Shown one piece after another: positions 23,113-35,468 of a stretch of DNA of 64,000 nt. This DNA is from Omphiscola glabra (lineage: Eukaryota > Mollusca > Gastropoda > Lymnaeidae), in contig OZ024810.1 in assembly GCA_964017045.1 (NCBI GenBank), forward strand, positions 14,930,704-14,994,703. The letters are read 5' to 3'. Numbering within the stretch: the first letter of the stretch is position 1; the number at the start of each line of letters is the position of its first letter. A program made the translations under genes and the position numbers. A model generated the notes under the pieces. That model worked only from the letters and a program-made list of their open reading frames with translations, searched no databases and was not told where the DNA came from.

Positions 23113-26100
23113 CTAAAAGGATTCGGCGTATCTTATTCGGTGGAGCACTTTCGACACAAGGCTTTTCCTCGCCACAAAACACAGCAGGATGAAAAGGCCT
23201 TCACACCCGTGCGCCAAATCGTGGATGATCCAAAGATAGGGAATATCTGCAACCAGAACGATGAAGTAGGAAACCCAGCCCATGCCAATCAGAAGTGTGA
23301 GATTGACACACAGTAACAGCTGGTGGCGTTCGTTGCCGACATTCCTGGATCTCCTTCGGCGGAAGTGCACGCTTTTGCTTACTGAACGGAGGACGATGCA
23401 GGAACTCGTTAAGGACGTGGTGAGGCTGATGAAGACCGGAATCCCAAAGGTGAAGAGCATAGCGTTGTCGTCTCCGATCCAGCAGGGGCCCAGCTTACCA
23501 TAGTCCATGGAGAAAATTTTAGTTTTGTCTAAAATAAAGCATGCAGAAGCCCAAACCGTTGGGAGACCCCAGCAGAGAGCCGAGCCCTTGTAAAAAATGC
23601 AGGCGTCGTCGAGTGATGGAGTGGTGAACTGCAAGGTGTACGCCAGGTGGGCAGCCATGAAGGCCAGCCAGGCGAACGAGGCCAACCAGGCGGCGTGGTG
23701 GATCAGAGAGTATATCTCACATGCCAGGTTCTCGAGGCTCTGGCTGAACAAGAACATGAGGTGCGCCACGAGCAGCGACACGGACAGCGAGAATATGATC
23801 TTTCCCGGCACGTTCTGTCGCAACTCCAAGAGCACTCCGTAAACCACGAGGCAGAGGATCAGGCAGACGATGGTTAGAAGAGAGGCCGCCAGTGACAGAT
23901 AGCGTTCCACTGATGATGTGTCTTTCAAAACTATGACTTTAAGGTCGCGGCTGACATCTCCGTTTGTATCACCTTCAACTGTTTGATAAAGCGAACAAAC
24001 AATCGCTCCAGTGTCAGTTGATATAAATGAGTTGTTTTCATACACATAAAATTCCTCCTCAGGCAACGCACCCTGCAACACTTCAATAATCGATACATTG
24101 TTGCCATCAAGCATGCTTCTTTGTAGAATTTTGGTTATCACAGTAGCGTTGTCTGCAATACTGGAGACAATTAAGTATCCGTCAAAGATAATGTAATCTG
24201 AAAACTTGAAGTTCAGGTACACTGAAGTTGAACACTCCAGGGAGGTTAGATTTTCAAATTTCCGCTTGCATAAAGGGAGAACAACGCGGTCTATGACAGC
24301 ATCACTCGTGTACTCATTGATTGAGAAAATTATTTGAACATCAAAAGCATCATTGGGTATGTCTCTTTCATCGACGTCAACGACGTACTCCCCAAGTTTA
24401 TTAACAGTTACCGGGATTGACGTGAGCTTCAGCTCCCGATGTGGTTTACAAGATGGTTCTAACAGCCTGTTAGTTTCGAAGGTAAGACTGTTGGATAATT
24501 TGATCTCTGATAGTTTGAAGTTTTCCGAGTGACCTTTCTTAACCAGTTCGGGCACCAATTCCGTCATGTATTGCAGAAGCCCTTGGAAATGGTTCAGCTC
24601 CTCGAAGCGTAAGACGAGCTGTATGCCAGTGTCGTAGCCTTTTGTCTCCCAAGTGGGTCCGACCTCGAAGTCGTCAGGGTAAACACTATTTAAATCAGGA
24701 CCTTTGGCCGCTGAGCTGTTCCTTAAGTCAGTCGGGTCATGAACGGAAGTCTCGTCAGGTACGTCAACACATTGTTTTCCGCTCGTCTTGAAGCAAACGC
24801 GGTTTTGTAACACGTAAACCGATTCGTTAAATCTAACTTGTAGCTCAGCTACGATGTGGTCATTTATCACGTCGGTTAAAGATCGGCCGGCGACGTGTAG
24901 TGGCTTTACAAAGTCCCTTAAAACATTGTTCACCCAAATCGTTGTCATTCGTTTGAGAGAATATACCGCAGACCTGTTCACGCCTTCACTAGCCATATTA
25001 TTATCGCCGTTATTGTCTTTCATCCGACCCCCTTCGGACAAGGTCTCCCCTTGAGATCCACTTGGGTAATCTAAACGAGCTGTAAGAAAGTAACCATACC
25101 GTATGTTCAACACTATTGTAAAATTATTATTTCTAAATGTGATGGAATTCAAATAAATTTTTTGCAAAGATCCGCTACTGTTAAAATCCCCGTCTCCCAT
25201 TTGCAGATTGAGTAGCCGCCGGTGGAAGAAACTGACACATTTTCGGGCAAAAAGCGTAAATCCTTTTCGGCAGAACGCTATCGATGATTTAAAGAAACTT
25301 GCGAAGTTTTGCGGTTTTACTAAAGATTTAAAGGCGTTTGACTCTGAATCGTCTTCCGATGAAATGAGTCGTACTCTAGACCGGAAGTTAAACAATAATG
25401 TAAATCCACTGACTGGAAGGTAAGGGAGATGTCCACTGTCTGGAAGGTAAGGGATATAGATGCTCAGGCATGCCAAGGGGCACCTCGTTATGTTTGGATC
25501 CGTATAATCGTTGTCGATTGTTTTGTTAAAATGATAACAGAGATAGCAATGCGGGTTCTTGTACGAATTCACAATCAGGCTAACGCTGAACGCGATTTGA
25601 TAGTACCCGCATATTTCGGCGACGTGCTTCCTACTCAACGGGGACATTTTTGTGGATTCATTGGCCACTTCCACATACTGTTGGGCTTGATACTCATTAG
25701 AGGTGTCTGGCCCATTACATCGGATCGATTTATAAAAACAGTTCATCCGACCCGTGTGAGGCAGTGCACTTTCCGCAAGACACGTGTGGTTTTCCGTTGG
25801 CTCAGACAGATTGCCGGACACTGTGTAGACGAGATCGGTCAAGGTCACAGCAGCAGCTCCATCGCAGGCTAACTGAGTCTCGTAGAAATGTACACCATTT
25901 ACTGGAGCTCCATTGCACAGACCACAGAAGACATTGAGGAAATGGAATATATGAGAGCCCAACTGAAATGTCACAGGGACGATGTCTTGAATAAGTCTTT
26001 TTGCATCTGAATACGAGTCAAGCTCCTCACAGCGCCCTTTTATCTCAGACATTGGCATCCCCACGGCAAAATGAGAATTGTTCGCCCCTGGGCTGTTGAT

Positions 26101-26696
26101 TTTCGCGTGAAGTTCTTGAAACCTCGCAATTATTTCTGGACTTTGTGAACATTTGTCCACAAAAAAGACTCCCTTTGATACCCAATATCTACACGTCGAC
26201 GATCTGGCCCACTGCACAGCAGTGTGATACTGTAGCACGTGTGTGTAGTTTTGGACTCTCGATAGAATTGTTTTAAGAAAAGTTAGATGACCATCGCGAA
26301 TATCCACGCCCAGACACAGTTGGAAGTAATCGAGGCAGCAGTCTCCGTACAGCCAACACAGATCATCACACTGGCATCGATACTGCAAAAAGGTGGTGAG
26401 CTCAAGGCCGCAATATTCTCCACAGCTGTTTGAGTATGAGCACTTTTCTAGGTCGTCTTTTGGGGACAGTGTGTGCGCATCATAAAACTCTTCCAGCCTG
26501 CAGGTGTGTGTTATTTGATTGGAGTCAACGTCTGTTTCTCTCCTCTGCTTCATGGGAGGGGAAGAACTGCTGGAAATCTTTTTATGTTTACTGAACTGAT
26601 TCTTGGAAGAAGTAAATGTTTTCTTCCAGTCCACCACTTCAGGTGACTGTTTCTCTTTGCTTGAACAAAGATTTATTACAGTTTTCTTTTCTTCTT
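23113..26696 (-). CDS. Receptor gene C: SMB-containing 7TM receptor, last exon, intact
   Basis: 1174 residues from the GTG at 26637, plus about 20 codons back to the acceptor (exon from 26696). Numbered from the GTG: SMB cysteines 66-108, LNVFCGLC at 234-241, YKNPHCYLC at 359-367, and a 9-residue duplicated segment (YLPDSGHLP / YLPVSGF) near 397-412. Predicted helices are about 912-936, 946-966, 973-1000, 1016-1037, 1058-1083, 1106-1129 and 1133-1157. Cys973 and Cys1052 are the likely TM3-ECL2 disulfide. Compared with gene B, changes cluster in the membrane-proximal ectodomain (near IVLNIRYGYFLTARLDY and the IQLVLRFEELNHFQ region) and in intracellular loop 3 (HFRRRRSRNVG). No GPS motif is seen. 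Family assignment is secure; ligand and function are unknown. Confidence 0.93.
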
Positions 26697-27224
26697 CTGA
26701 AACAGAAACACAGATGATTTTTAAAGATATAATTCGTTATCAACACTATTCAAAAGTAATTGTGAATACTTGATAGAGAATCTTCGCATTTAGTGATCGA
26801 TGTTAGATTTATCCCTAACAGCATCTGTATTCAAGTGATCAATGTTACTTATTTTGACCACATCATGTGTATGATTATACGCTTTAAGGGCTCTAAAATA
26901 AACCGTCGACAACGAAAGAAAGGAACATCATGTTAACGTTATGTTGGTGTAGACGGAAATTTTATGATGCCAACAGCAAGAAATTCAAAGGGGGAACCCT
27001 ACAAACTATTAGATGATAAAACTATTTGGATTTACATTTAAAAACATTTATTTTTGCAATGTTATTTGCCTAAGTCGTCTTAAACACAATAGTTTTCTTG
27101 TTGTAGTAGAAAAACATATAAATACATTTACACTCGACCAATAAACGTTTCCCAACAAAAAAATAAATAAATAAATAAATTACTAAAATTTTGAACTTAA
27201 AACATAACCGACTCGTTTGAACAC

Positions 27225-27291
27225 TGTCCTGACTGAGGACCAGGTAGCAGTCTATGATTCCTAACACGAACATTAGAGGCGTGAAGATCAT
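27225..27291 (-). CDS. Putative signal-peptide exon 1 of gene C
   Basis: Same signal-peptide frame as the other copies, ATG at 27291, exon end uncertain (27234 or 27225). Confidence 0.5.
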
Positions 27292-27367
27292 TGTGGCGAA
27301 GGCTCAGTCTTTCATCACGCGTCCTTATTTTTCCCATGAGTGATGTTCAGCTCTGTTGTCTCCTTCC

Positions 27368-27374
27368 TTTTTAT
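27368..27374 (-). promoter_or_regulatory. TATA-like box upstream of gene C
   Basis: ATAAAAA on the minus strand, 77 bp upstream of the inferred ATG. Confidence 0.4.
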
Positions 27375-28356
27375 GGCTTATGAGGTAATGAATTATGTAG
27401 GTCTAAAACAAGGCGAGATGCTGTCCAATCACGGGGAGTGCTAACAAAATCTGTGTGATAAATTAATCGGTAGGATCACGATACTAGGAGGTATCACCGT
27501 TGTTGAATCACTTCACAGGCTGGCTGCACACGTTAGTATCATGAAACTGGAAGGTATCGTCATAATTATTTTATCACTTCGGGCAGGCTGTACGACCGAC
27601 GCTTCTAGAAATACAGAAACATAATTTGCCGCATAAATTCACAGAGATGGTAAATACCAGTAGAAATTGAAAGATGCAGAGAATAAATCACAGACTAAGG
27701 ACATATACTATATAGATATGGACACACATGCAGATGCGCAGACCGATGTAGATAAACAGATAGACGGATTAACAAACAGAGACGGTCTACCGATAGGTAG
27801 ACATTAGCAATGATGGACAGCTATCAAGTTCTAAGAAATGCATCTACACAGACAGGCTAGTAGACAGAACCCCTTTCGCCGCCCCCGCCCCCTCCTTGTT
27901 GCAACCAAAGGCTGTGGACCTTGTTTCCTCTCTGCCGTCACCTACTGCCTACATTAAATCACTCACCCAATTGTGGTATATTGCATCTCCCTTAAAATCC
28001 TCTCGGATACTACATTACAGTTTAGTGTTTATTTTAACTTTTATATTGTTTTTATTGTTGTTTTTTTGCTGAAGAAGGCTCCTTGCCGACGCGTGCGTTG
28101 TTTCGTTACTCCCCTTCTTTCCGGGTTTTCCCATACTTAGTTTCACTCATTTTATTCATACTAAAAGACAATTAGATCAAAATATTCACAGGTCCACAAC
28201 ATGACAATTGTTTGATGGAATCAAGAACTTGGGCTTTAGTCAGTCTTTCACGTAGCTCAAGGGCAGACTCTTATCATTTCGCAAAGTAAGGAAACATGAA
28301 AAACAAATCATGGTAAAATAACAAATGCAATTCTCAGACTCGACACAGCCTCCACG

Positions 28357-28785
28357 TCTATGAGAACTGATGCTGTTGTTTTTGTTGTTGTTCGTCCTTC
28401 GCATGCGAAAATGACCAAGGGTAGATTCCCCGGTGAGCGCACGGGCATCCTGTCAGTCCTGTTTGTACATGGAAAGGTTTCCCGCACGTGGGGCACGCGT
28501 ATTTTTTAGTTCTAGTTGGATTTGAGACGATTCTGTCTTTTTTTTTCTTTCCATGGTCTTTCTTTGGTCATGATCGTTGTTATTGTTCTACGAGGACATT
28601 TTCTCCCACGTTCCACGATCCATGGCAAGTGTCTCCCGCCAATCAAGGTCAAGGTCCATGTTTTTCAGTAAAGCTTTGAGACAGCCTTTGAAGCGCTTTT
28701 TTTTTCCTCATCACCGGAACGCTTGCCATTGGTGAGTTCAATAGTTATCATTACCCCTGCTATTCCTATAATTTTAAAGTAACAA
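28357..28785 (-). mobile_element. Decayed LINE C-terminus, unit 3
   Basis: Counterpart of the relic at 3715-4130, without the 7-bp deletion of units 1 and 4. Confidence 0.5.
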
Positions 28786-29846
28786 AAAAACACAAACGTT
28801 TTGTTTCTTTTTGGATCGACTCATTGATTGTTCAGACAGCCCAGAAACGGCCTCGACTCTCACTTTAATTAAGAACATATTTTTAGTTCAACGCCTGATT
28901 ATCACCACACTTGTGTATGTGTTTACCGGTATCCTAGTAACCATTTATTTGTCACGGTGACGATATATCAGGCAGTTATCAGCTGTATTATTTTTAATTC
29001 CGGTCTATTTTACTTGCTTTAAAAAAAAAGGGTGGGAATATGTTGTAAGATGTTTGTGACAGCTTGCAACACATGTTACCGTGTTTGTTTGTTAAAGAAA
29101 ACGTGTAAAAGAATTGTATGATGATGGAGACATGCGCAGGTTGTGGCCACTTGTTAAACGCCATCTCTTCGCCAGCACAGGTCAAGTGGATGGTCACACC
29201 AGTAAAAAGTATTCAGCTAATTTTAGATTTGAGAAGATGCTTGTTAACCGTGCCTCCATAAAACTTCGCTACCAGAATTTCGTTGTTAAATCCCCATTTT
29301 AGTCAATGTGGGGGGGGGGGCGCACGGTGTTGGGGATGTGTTCGGGTGATCGTGTTACAAGAGTATACTTTCAGTGTTACATTTTGATGAGTGTGCCTTT
29401 CGAGATTCATTTCTAATCTTTACAGCAAGATATTTTTAAACACCTTAACATTGTTTAAAACAAGAAAGAACATGTCCAAACCAAACGAATCAAAGCTTTC
29501 AAATTAAAAGTATATTTTGAAAACAAAAATCTTAGAGTTTTAACCATTGAAGAATTTTTAAATGCTCTATTGAACGGGGAAACGTTCGAATTGATACCCC
29601 TCTTGTCCAGGACATTCCATGTCTGTCATGATTAGCGTCACAATTCTTCAATTGTCAAAATGAATTGTTTGGTTATCTGTATTACTCATTACATTATGTA
29701 ATTTTTCAAAAACTATTTTTAAATAATTCATCATTGGGCTCCACAGTGGAAGCCATTTATACTTAAATTTACAGGCAGTCCGTAACAAATTAACTTAAAC
29801 TGACAAGTCCATAAAAAGTTATATGTATGCATATATATACATATAC

Positions 29847-29891
29847 CCGTGGTCTCCAACCCATGGCCTCCAACCCATGGCCTCCAATCCC
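29847..29891. repeat. Short 14-bp minisatellite, unit 3
   Basis: About three copies of CCCATGGCCTCCAA-like sequence. Confidence 0.8.
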
Positions 29892-32800
29892 AAGTTTCCT
29901 GTTGTGTTCCCATTTAGATATGTATTTATTTATTTTCAGGATATCAGTATTGTTGGTGGTGTTAGTGGTATACATTTTTAAGTATTTTCTTTGTTTGCAT
30001 AAATGATGGCCAGCGAAAACATCATGTCAAATGGACGTTTTTGTGTAAATCGAAAGAATTAAAACGATTTTTGTAAAGACCATGCATTGAAAAATTGAAA
30101 ATACAAACTTAGCTACATTTATATTTAAAACTTGTCTTAAAAATTAAAAAAATGGAGGGGGCGGGGAATGGAATACATAGTTCTTTCTTTTCTGTTTTTT
30201 TTTTTCCTCTTTCTTTTCTGTTAATTTTTTTTCTGTCTTTTCTGTTATTGGGAAAATAATGGGCGGGGTTGGAAATTGTTTAATTTCTAGAAAACCGGTA
30301 GTGTCTTTCAAGCAAAGCATGTTTAAACACATGGGGCGGAAAGGGGAGGGGACACTAGTAAAAGTAGAAAAAATAAAGCCGCTAACATAAATGTTGTTAT
30401 GATTAGAGGTAATATGTTTAGGACATAAGTGAATACAGAAGATAATTCGTTTTCAGACTTTTTCAAGCTGGACTAAAACTATTTTCAACAAATAAGTTCG
30501 CTCATAGAAGAATAGATTTATAATACCAAAAATATAAAATACGTTTTTGAAAGATCAGGTTTCGAAAGTAATAACCCCCGGCACAAGCAGACGTTCTTAA
30601 AGATTAACTTTAAATGTTGCCATTATGTGAGTAAAAAGTAATGTAGGTCACGGTTTAATTCTAGACGCTGTTCGCATGTTAATAAATTGAAAGATTTCTT
30701 TTACAAGGCCGCCCCAAATGCATTTTTGTTTGTCTACCTAATCGATATTTCTCAGAGACTGAAAATTAGCTGTCCCCTGATTTGTAAATTGTCCGGATTC
30801 GATTAGAGCGATTTACCGTTTAACTGGTCAATTAGAAAATACAGTTTCTTGGCAAGAAGTTGTTGTGCTGTTCCGATCTTTGGAAATGTTAAAATGAAAG
30901 CGTGGAACTCACAGCTAGGTCCGTTCGAAGTGGGGAAAAGGTTGGGGTTGGGAGGGGGAAGAGCGGGGCCCTTGATCCGGTCGCCAAACCTCAAAAAAAA
31001 AAAAGGGGGGGGGGGCTGCAAAAATACTCCTTAGATAGGAACTTAATAGTGAATAAAACGAGAAAATTTAATGTACTTCAGAAAGACAAGGGGCGCCAGT
31101 GTAGAGTGTTTTTTTCTTTAATTGTCCCTTCCTGGAGACACTTCTATATATTTAGAGGCACACTGCCTACAAAGCAATAACAATAAATTAATGTTATTTT
31201 TTTTTAAAATTAATTTTTGATTTTCATAGACTTTTGTATGCAGGTCTCAATCATTTACAAACGCCATGTTCAAATGCAGAAATGAACAATGATATTGCTT
31301 TTGGTCAATCTCTTAACAAGCTGTTAGCTACTTCTACGTTAATGTGAGCCAGCACAGTGGGTCTTAACCTGGACGAAAACTTGATCACAATTCATTTCAC
31401 GACAGACTTTACGTAACAATTTTGACTGCTAAATCTATTCAGATCAATTGTTAGAGGCTATGTTTTACGAAGACATTGTCTAAAAATAGTAGCATAACGT
31501 AATGTGATGTGAAGTTTTCCGTTCTTAAAAAATGACAAACCCTATTGGTACGGTGATGAATTTGTACACAAAACATGCCATTATTTACACATTTTCTTCA
31601 ACAATTTCACTCCACGTATATATATACATATATATAACAATCTCCTAACAAGCTTTTCGCTTCTTTTACGTTAATGTGAGCCAGCATAGTGGCTCTTAAC
31701 CTACACGAAAACTTGATTACAATTTTATTTTACGACAGATTTTACAAAAAAATTGTTGACTGCTTAAGATACTCAGATCCATTGAATATTATGTTGGATA
31801 TTATTGTATTTTAATGAATATAAACAATTCATTGATTATCAAAATTATTCCCATTCAAATTTGTACCGGGTACATGTTAATTTCACTTTCGCATTCTTAA
31901 GGTCATTTTAAATGTTTAGTGTGCAATCTCGTTAGTGCAGTACAAAGTGCGCAATTTTATTAGTGCACATCATGATGCGCAATCCCATTACTACATTCCG
32001 TGGTGCGCAATCTTATTTGTACATTGCCCAGCAGGCAATGATCTGAATTTTTAACCGTTTTTTAAAACGTTTCTGCCAATAATTACAAAAAAAAAACTTT
32101 ATATATCGAATTATCTTTAAACGTGTTTGTAGGTTATTAATTATAATAGTAACTCAAGGCGAATTAATTGAAACATTTTTGTATTGTCAGAATTAACGTA
32201 TCTATCTCTGATACATGTAATTACCCGAAATATCCATTCATTTAAAATACCATCCATGTGTTGTTAATATGACAAAAACAGTGTACACATGGTATTGATT
32301 TATGCTTTATTTTTTTTTATTTTTTTTTAAATGTTCATATTTCCTCTGACGCGCACTTGTTCATTTATAATAATCTCCACATAACGAACTCATTTTAACG
32401 AACTAAGCCCAGAAGAAAAGAGGGGTGGGTGGTGAGACAACTCTCTTTACCCTACCTTGGATGCATGTGGACGTCGACCATTGTCTTCCTTTCTAAGAGC
32501 AGAAGATTATTTCATTCACTTGCTAAAACCTTGCTGTTTTACTTTATTTTATGTGTAATATATATATTTTTGTTTTGTTATACGTTGATGTAAATGTTAT
32601 TATGTGGAATGTGTTTTTAATAAAACATTTATGTTTTCTAATGTCAACACTAAAATGGCCGAGTCTTGTGTTACTTAATACCGGAGCACTTGTGACATTA
32701 ACGCATGGTTTGCGAATCATCAGCTTACGGCTCAAACCTTAAAATCGAGGCAAGGACCCTTACATTTTTAAAAAAATATAATAATATAATATTTTATAGC

Positions 32801-35364
32801 TGTTTTTAAGAATGTGTGATTTTCTTCAAATAACCCATAGAATACTAAATTTCCTTATTTGTATGTATATGGCTAAAAGAGAAAAAGTTTATTAGAGCAT
32901 ATTTGAATCTGGATACGTGTGTTAATGTGGTAAATTTATAACAGGAAGTCATCATCTTACAGCAAGGATATCAATTATACAGCAATGCTGCTCCTCAACC
33001 TCACAGTTGCGCTCTCCGGTCAGCGCGAAATAGGGAATCCCCACAAGTGATCGAATATTCCCAATATTTTGCTGCCAAACCGAGGATCTCGGGTATCATT
33101 TAATACTGACACAATTTAAAACTGAAACGGAGAACTTGCTGCGTGATGTCAGAGTTTGAAAACTAAGAACCCGGTTGTAGTCCATTTCTCTATAAAATTC
33201 TATTACGAACCGTTATAAATGGAGAATTTAATCTCTTAATTTTAGTCTATGGCTCGTTCTAAAAACAGTCCATAATAAAGAACGATACCAAAGTTTAAAA
33301 ATAATAACAACGAAAATGACAATCAAGGCGAGAGCTAATTACAATTAATAACTTTTTAATTTGTGAACTTCAATTAAATTATAACAGCAAGAGAAATATG
33401 ATTAAAATTATAAACTTACAGATTTGCTGGTACCGGTACAGTTTATAAAATACAATCTGCACAAAATTGTACGAGGAAAAAGAAAAATCTACACACAACA
33501 AAGTATTAAATAATGACACAGCACATCTCGTGGTAAAGGAAATGAACATCTCTCCCCCCGTCATTTAATCTTAGCCCTTTTATACCCAGTTTCAGATGAT
33601 CATTCTCGAAATGGAAGACGCAGTCTTACTGCTTCCCGCATTCTCGAGATCATTCTATCATGTTCGACAGAAACGGACGATAGTAGCTAAAATGTCAACA
33701 AAATGATATTTTTCTAGCCGCCCTTAACACGGCTTTGACCGAAAAGAGGTCAGGCACGTGGAGTGCGGGCCAAGCGTGTATCAAAACACGTCATCCTTAA
33801 TAAAAATAAATTAATGTGAACTGAAAAAAATATATGTTTATGAATCGTGGGAGTCTTAATCTTTAATGAATTAACGAATGTTTAAATTTTTCATCAAATT
33901 CATTCTCATTTTTTTAAAAAAAAGATAAAAAGAAGTCTTAAAAAGTTGTCTATTGTTTAAAGTCATTCAAAAAAAAAACGATTACAAAATATATAGAAAT
34001 TAGATCCCCGCTGTCAAATTTAATATTAAACATTGATTAAAACTATTATTTATTCTATCACGTTTGTAAAGAATATCTTCCAGGCGTCGTTATATATAAA
34101 CGAGGTTGCTTTAGGATTCCCGCCGACCAGCTTGCTTCAGTGGACAGCAGACGATAATAGAAGTTGTATCTGGCCTTGATCACGAGCTGCCAGAAGTTTA
34201 AGAGATTCATTTCCTATTTGTTTATTAATGATTACGTCACGTTACTGTGCTTGATTACTTCTACCTGATTAAAAAAGCCTTTCTTCAAAACAAGATTATT
34301 CCATTTCCTTTTTCAAATAAATTTTTTAAAGAAAATTTTTTTTAGTTTTTAAATGTCATTTTCAATTTCTATTCTTGTTCTATTTTTTCTTTAATGAACT
34401 TCAAATTACAGAATTGCGCCTGATGATAAATTAATATAATCACGAACATAATACATATGATCTATGACAATGATTTTTATTTCCGTATGTTGTTTATCCC
34501 ATTTCGCTGACAGGCAGCCTGCACCACAAAATTGGAAAATGGGAAAAATCTCAAAACTGACTCATTTTCAGATCAAAACATAACAATTTGTGAATTCATC
34601 ACAATTTTAAAAAAAATAATAATAATGAAGCAACATATCACTTCATTATTATACACATAATAAAATAAATGTATAAAGGAAGAATTAAGTATATAAGTGT
34701 GTTTATTTTTTTTAAATTTAAGTTGTTCGAAAATATAACTTTTTTACATAAGTTTGTTTTATAAAATTAAGTCAAGGAAGAGACATACTATCTTTTTTTT
34801 TTTTTTTAATATTAAAAAAATCAGGTAGAAACATGTTAAATAGCAAATGTAACATCAAATTTTAACACTTTCGTGTTTGATGGGAATGACGCAGATGCGT
34901 AGTCTTCAAACAACAGCTCTACAGGCTAAGTACAATGTAACGTTTGCGACCGCCTTGTCTCAAGGCGCCCAAAACATGTGTTGTTTCATTGTTGTCTGAA
35001 ATGGCTTTAAAATATCTCCTTTTTCACAGGAACCCATCGTTTTCTTTTGCTGTAGGCCGAGGATATCAAAAGATGTTTTTTCTCAGTCTCTGCTAAGCTG
35101 TCTTATGTAGTAGCAAATCTTTTATAGTTATATTATATTTTTAAAAAAAATAAGATAACTGTGTTATCCTTATAGTTGACAGTTAACATAACGAAACACA
35201 AACAATAATTAGCAATAAAATTCCCTCCCCCTGCCCCCCCCCCCAACTTTTTTTCCTTGTCTTTAACTTTCCCAAATCAAAAAGATTGCTGCGTTGAATC
35301 AAAGATTTTGCTTTAAATAATGAATGTGTATGCTGTGATCAAAATTTAATTTGTAGCATGTTAG

Positions 35365-35370
35365 TTTATT
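35365..35370 (-). terminator. AATAAA polyadenylation signal of gene D
   Basis: Minus-strand AATAAA about 100 nt past the original stop codon. It would still serve a transcript carrying the premature stop. Confidence 0.5.
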
Positions 35371-35468
35371 TAAATTCATGACTGAATTGACCAGATTCAT
35401 AAAACCACACAAATAACTTGTTGGTTTTTTTTGTATAGGACCCTCGTGTTCGCAACCATGCGGATAAA

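Larger units (their letters stand above)
27400..35260. other. Intergenic spacer between genes C and D: no convincing gene
   Basis: Same element order as the unit 1 spacer, with only short ORFs. Private or shared markers useful for tracing recombination include ctgacaggcagcctgc near 34505 (shared with the unit 4 spacer, absent from units 1 and 2), gttgctttagg near 34104, and a G-run of 10 near 29310. Confidence 0.75.
22943..35298. repeat. Tandem unit 3 of the receptor-gene array
   Basis: Complete unit of 12356 bp containing gene C (A/C/D type) and its spacer. Parts of its spacer (near 30361-30470 and the last ~2 kb) are the closest match to unit 4. Confidence 0.95.
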
